DNA of 64,000 nt from Odiellus spinosus. Its lineage: Eukaryota > Arthropoda > Arachnida > Opiliones > Phalangiidae. Shown here one piece after another: positions 55,401 through 61,400 of the stretch (position 1 is the stretch's first letter; each line of letters begins with the position of its first letter). A program made the position numbers and the translations under genes. The stretch covers positions 4,650,001-4,714,000 of the forward strand of contig OY987230.1 of assembly GCA_963920705.1 (NCBI GenBank), written 5' to 3'. Under the pieces are notes generated by a model. That model was given only the letters and a program-made list of their open reading frames with translations. It was not told the origin of the DNA and ran no database searches.

Positions 55401-58400
55401 TTTTTGGAGGGCTACTTTTTGGATTATTTTCTCATGGATAATAAGGACAATAGCCTGATCTGCCACGCTTTTTATGGTCCTTTTGTAATTTTTTAGGGTA
55501 GGAAAGAGGGATGGGGTTTAAAATTGAACATAATGGTTGGAACCTTGCATAAAGCAAAGAGTAAGTAAGCCAACAAGAACGGTTGGGGGGAAGGGCGCTA
55601 TACCTCAATAGTAGTAACAGCTTTTCTGTTTTTTCACCGCCCCCACTGGGCGAAAAGGCACAGGTGGCTTGCGGATTTGTAAACATTACAGCCCCTCCCT
55701 CAATTGTCTTTTAAGTCATAACAGAGCTTAAATTTCCCCTCTCCTCCCGGCCCTTATATGAGGGTTAACAAGGTACTCAGCACCCTTAAATTATTTGGAC
55801 ATCCTCAAGACAAAATGAGATCTTTACCATTTATTTTAGTTCGTGAACTTCGTGGCGCTATTTTTCGAAATAGATCATGTGTAAAAATCCTTAAAATATT
55901 TTTCCTTGAAAAATTACTTCCTACAGAAACTTGTAAGAATTATTTCTTTCCTGGGAAGAATTTTCGGTATTTTCATTGAAAATACCGAAAATGGTTCAAC
56001 CGCCCAAAGAGGAAAAATTTCATTATTGAGATATTCCCCTGAATTATTAAAAGTACTAAACCTGTAAACAATTGTGACCGATATCATTAAGAATTAGTTT
56101 TTAAAATATTTTATCAAGGATTAACGTTTAGACTATTTTTGGATTAGACCCCTAATTGCGTATAATATTGTAACAAAAACCCTTTCAATCCTCCCTCCCC
56201 CAGACAGGCGCATTTCCAAACCGAGTCGGAAATGTAGCCTGGGAAAATATCCATGAGAAAGTGGAAAATATAAAACTCCTAAGAGCGATGTAAATAGTTT
56301 AGAAGGGGGTAGGGAACCCACTGAATCAGACCTGTAAAGGTGAATGATGATCGCATGCCCATATTTCATCCCCCTTTGCTTGGCTGATTCTGTACTATCT
56401 GTAGGTTGCTTAGCTCCTTTGTAGGGGCGAGGGGGTCAAAATAAACGCAAGATGTCTATAGCGGGGGAAAAATAGAACAGTAGGCGAAAATAGACCTTAC
56501 TCGCTTTTTAACACCTGCTTACACATTAGAGGGGGGAGTTAAAGTTGTTTCCCGGCTCAATTTTTCTATAATGTAAGGGTAAGGGCACGAAGAGCGGCCA
56601 CAAGTTTTAACTCGTTTCGTTCATAGCCTCTGAAACTGTGCTTTCCCCTTCAATTCCTCGTTTTTACTTTCCCCCATTTGGCCAAACAAACTGAATCGCC
56701 AATCTTCTTCAAATTTCCTCCTTTCGTCTCTTGTCCAAGAAAATCCAAAATTATAGAAATGCAGCTAAGGCGGCTAGAATTTAGCCTGTTGTAATTTGAC
56801 CTGATACAGACGAGTGCGGGATGTGAGGACGTCACTTGACCTTGACAGGGCTCCCAGACCACCTATAATACCTATAATTCTGAAGTGATCCTATAAAAAC
56901 CTATAATTTCACTTTTTAACCTATAATACCTATTTTTTGGGGAATTTGTTCAATTTCGGTGATAAAATTCTAAAGGAATGAACTATATAACCATAAAAAT
57001 TGTACTTTTGCTTGAAAAAGTGCAAATGATTGCAAAAAACCAAGCAAGGTCACTGGTAATTATTACTCTATTTTATTAGAGGTTAGGTAGACTGACGAGA
57101 GGGGCGTGAGTAGCTAGTAGTGCCAAAGAAAGGCAGAGGGACAGGTCTAGAGGCTATAGAACCCATACTGCATTACATGTCAGCGAAACCTACCTATAAA
57201 ACCTCTATTTTTCGAAACTAAAAACCTATAAAAAGTCCTATGAAATAGTATTTTTGGACCTATAAATTACCTATATTTTTGGCTTTTAAAACCTATAATA
57301 CCTATGAATTTTTCTGGGCTATGCGCTGGGAGCCCTGCCTTGACTGCCCACCAAAAATGCGCATTTAACACCTTCCATATTGGGGGGGGGGCACAATTGT
57401 GAAATTGTTGTATTTTGTAAAACACTATAAAGTGCCAGCTGTACATATTTTTCAATAAAGGATAATAATAAAATCCAAAGCCCTCTAACACAACTTTCCT
57501 TTATTCCAGGGCTGTCAGTAGCTTGTGGAAGCAATTCCAACGAACTGATAATTATTTCGCAAATTTTTAGTGTTTGATTAAAAACATTATTTATGTTTTA
57601 TGCGGTACACATTTAGCACACAGTTTTTAGTGCCCCCTCTTAAAAAAAAAATTTAAAACGATACGCAACAACCCTTTGTGCCCTTTGTTTTCCTATACAG
57701 ATATCTAGAAATTATAATTTTCTTCCATGAAAAAATGGTTTGAATATAATCGTCGTTATTTTCAAGAAGGGAAATTAATCAAGTTTGTTTTTATTTAACA
57801 TAACGCGTAATTCGACTAATCCATCCGCTTATATTTCAGGGATTGTAACATCCGCTTATATTTCAGGGATTGTAACTTTTTTCAATGTAGCCGCGGGCTG
57901 CAATTTATTCGTTAACGATTGAAACGCTCTTGTTACGTCTTATTACCTTGTATAAGCCTGATAGCGCTAAGGCTTTAGCCATTTTAAGACTCGGCAGGTA
58001 TAATGTACCTCGCAGAAAGTAATACATCTGATTACGCTACCGGACTATCGATTTGTTTTGGTCGGTAATTGTAATCAAAAGCAAATTCGATATCGTCGTA
58101 ATATTACTTAGTCCACTAATTTCTATTATTCACCATCACATTCGGGCGCTTGTGAAATCCATTGACAAAGGCAGACATAAAGAGACGATTTTTCTTTACT
58201 ATAGGCTGTTTAAATCATATACTATTTTGTATTTCGGAATATAATATAAGAAATAAAGAAGCTTTATCAAACTAACCAAATCTATTTTACGTAACTAAAC
58301 TAGTTCTCGAAAAAGTACCCTTAATGTCCCGCCATTGGCCTAAAAAGCGGGCCCTAGCTATATTCCTCTACTCGCGGAGTAAAAGGGGGGGGGTGAAACA

Positions 58401-61400
58401 CGAGGGGAGACAAAGTAGCTTATTTCCAGGACTGCTAGAAAAAAAAACGTTACTGCAAACTTAAAAATGATAGATGGCAGCACATTCAGTCAGTTTTTAA
58501 GCGTCGTGCGGTGGAGCAAACTCAAGGGGCAAGGATCGCGCCGACACTCGCTTTAAGTTTACCCTTCCGAAACTTGATAGTATAGGTATATGCGGCGAGC
58601 GTTAGTGCCCAACTTTGTATGCGCGACGCCGCTGTTCGAGGTATTTGTTTTTTCTCTGATAGTAAAGAAACCAATGGCTGGTGGTCCGTTAGGAGCGTAA
58701 AAGTTCTTCCTAATAAATAGTCACGAAACTTCGATACACCATAGATCAAGGCAAGCGCTTCTTTCTCCAAATGGGAGTAATTTTTTTCTGCCGGAGTTAA
58801 TGTCCTGGACGCAAAAGCAATAGGGCGGTCTTTACCCGAAATGTCTGGGTGTGACAACACAGCGCCTAGTCCATATGGGGAAGCGTCGCATGCCAAGGTT
58901 AGTTCTTTCGTCGGATCGTAATAGACTAGTAGCGAAGATTCCTTGAGCGTTACTTTAGCCTTCTCAAATGCGAGTTGCTGATTTGCGCCCCACAACCATA
59001 GGGTATCTTTTCGGAGTAGGATGTAAAGTGGTGCATGTAAGGTAGCTTGATCAGGCACAAATTTACCGTAGTAGGAGAAAAGTCCAATGAAGGATCGTAG
59101 CTGCTCGACTGATGTAGGAGCGGGGGCGTTCATAATTGCGATCATTTTGGATTCTAGCGGGTGTAGTCCTTCCCTATCAATCCTGTGTCCCAAATGCTCA
59201 ATTGAATCCTTGAAGAATTGGCATTTATCCAACCGCAATTTTAACCCAGAAGCATCCAACCGTCTTAGGATTTCCTGCAAATTTTCCAGGTGTTCTTTCT
59301 CATCCTTGCCGGTAATTACGATATCGTCTTCGAAGTTCGTACTATAAGGTATGCCCTTGATCAATTCTTCGATAGCTCTTTGAAATATTGCGGGTGAGGA
59401 AGCGATACCAAAGGGCAGTCGCGTGTAGCGAAAGAGTCCTTTGTGAGTGTTTATAACGACTACATTTTTCGAAACCTCATCTAGCTCTAATTGATTGAAC
59501 GCATCTTTCAAATCCAATTTCGAAAACTTCTTACCTCCAGCTAATTTAGCAAAAATGTCATCTACTTTTGGTAGCGGATAACGTTCCGTATCCAAATTGG
59601 GGTTTACGGTAACTTTGTAATCGCCGCAGATACGGACCTCCTTACTGCCTTTCTTTAAAATATTGACTGTCGGAGTGGCATATTCGGAATGCCGAACTGG
59701 TTCTAAGACACCTGAAGCCTGCAAACGTTCCAACTCTAGCTCCACTAGCTCCCTCAAAGCGTAAGGAACAGGTCTCGCGGCTAGGAATTTGGGTGTTGCC
59801 CCAACCTTTATGTCAAGGTGAGCCTTGAAATGCTTCAGTCGACCCAGTTCCGGTCTGAATAGGTTTGAAAACTCGGTCAGAATTGCTTTCAGTCTCATAT
59901 CTGGCGGATTTTCATTACAGTTGTTGATTTGTAACGTATTCTCAAAATTCAAGATTCTTAAACTTGAAGATATCCAATTTCGCCCGCAAATATTCGGGCA
60001 TTCATCTGGCGAAACCAGTAAAGGCAATTCTTCAGTTGTCTCCTGGAATGTGACTAATACTTTTGTTATATTTAGTCCCTCTAAACGATGACCGGTGAAT
60101 GAGGTTAAATTGGAATCGACTGGTTGTAAAGTACATCATTTCATCATTTGAATTGTTAAGGGGGTGCACCGTAAACAAAGTACACAACACCCCCGCCAAT
60201 CCATGCGACTAATCATTTGTCCGCTTAAGTGCCGCACGCGAAACCACGCCCGGAACGGGACACAAGGCCAAAGAGCGAGAACCGAAGTTAACCAGACCAG
60301 TGCTCCCGCACACACGTGCCGAGGGACTAAGGCAGCAAAAGGTGGAGAAACGGCTTGGCGACCAGAACCCACACAGCTGCGTCATACGGCCCCTACAATG
60401 TAACCGTGACCCAACAAGACCGACTCAAAGGCAGAGGGAGCTGCCAGGGCCCAAGACGGGCCCAGCGAGGCGGCCGGGTGTGGGCGAGACGGCCGTGTTC
60501 CAATTCGCGGAACTAGGACGGATCCTAGAACTCGGGCCCCTCACCACGACAAGGATGGAACACTACCCCCACCCTGCGCACGGACAGGTGGGGGGGAGGG
60601 GGTGGTTGTAAAGTACAATCAGAAAGATTTAAATTGCTCCAAGTGCTCCATGAGATAAGAGTATACGCTGCGCCCGTATCTAGTTCTAGGTTGGACGACT
60701 TGCCGTTAATCAGAAGTTTGACTATTACAGGCTTAGGGGCTGGTGGCATTGAATGTATATAAAACATTGAATACTCGGAATGCAAGGTATGTACCTTGTC
60801 TGTAGACTTCTTAGTAAGATCAGAGTGTTTAGTACGAAGTTGGTCTGTGAAACATTTCTTCGCTAAATGCCCGATAAGTTTGCATTTACCACATTGTGTA
60901 GAAATGTAGGGACAGTTTGAAGGTACATGATCGGTTTTTCCACATCTTGAACATTCCTGGGACGTTTGATTCCTTGTATTTCGATTCGTTTCCGCGCTAG
61001 GCTTAGAAGGAGTTTGGTTTTGGTTAACGCAAACGCTTTTCTTCTTTCGACGCTGTTTTGATTTAGTATTAGCCATTAGTGCATTTACTTGAACTGGCGT
61101 GCCATTAGTTACGGATGGAACCTTCAATGATAGAGCGTTTTGTGAAGCCATTGCTATTGACGTAGCTAATTTTATTGCTTGGTCAAACGAGATAGATGTA
61201 GTTTCTTCGAATAATCGTTCTTGAATCCGCTTGTCTCTTACTCCAATTACTAGTTGGTCACGTAGTTGTCTGTCCAGAGAAGTATCAAAGTTGCAGGTAG
61301 CTGCCAAACGTCGTAAGCGAGCAACATACGTTGATAGTGGTTCGCTAGGTTCTTGATGAGCCGCGTGGAACTTACAACTTTCCACAATCTCTGAAGGAGC

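Noticed and set aside
60164..60611. + strand GC-rich frames of 79 and 103 codons
   Set aside because: They lie inside the retroposed insert in antisense; open frames are expected in GC-rich non-coding sequence with few stops.
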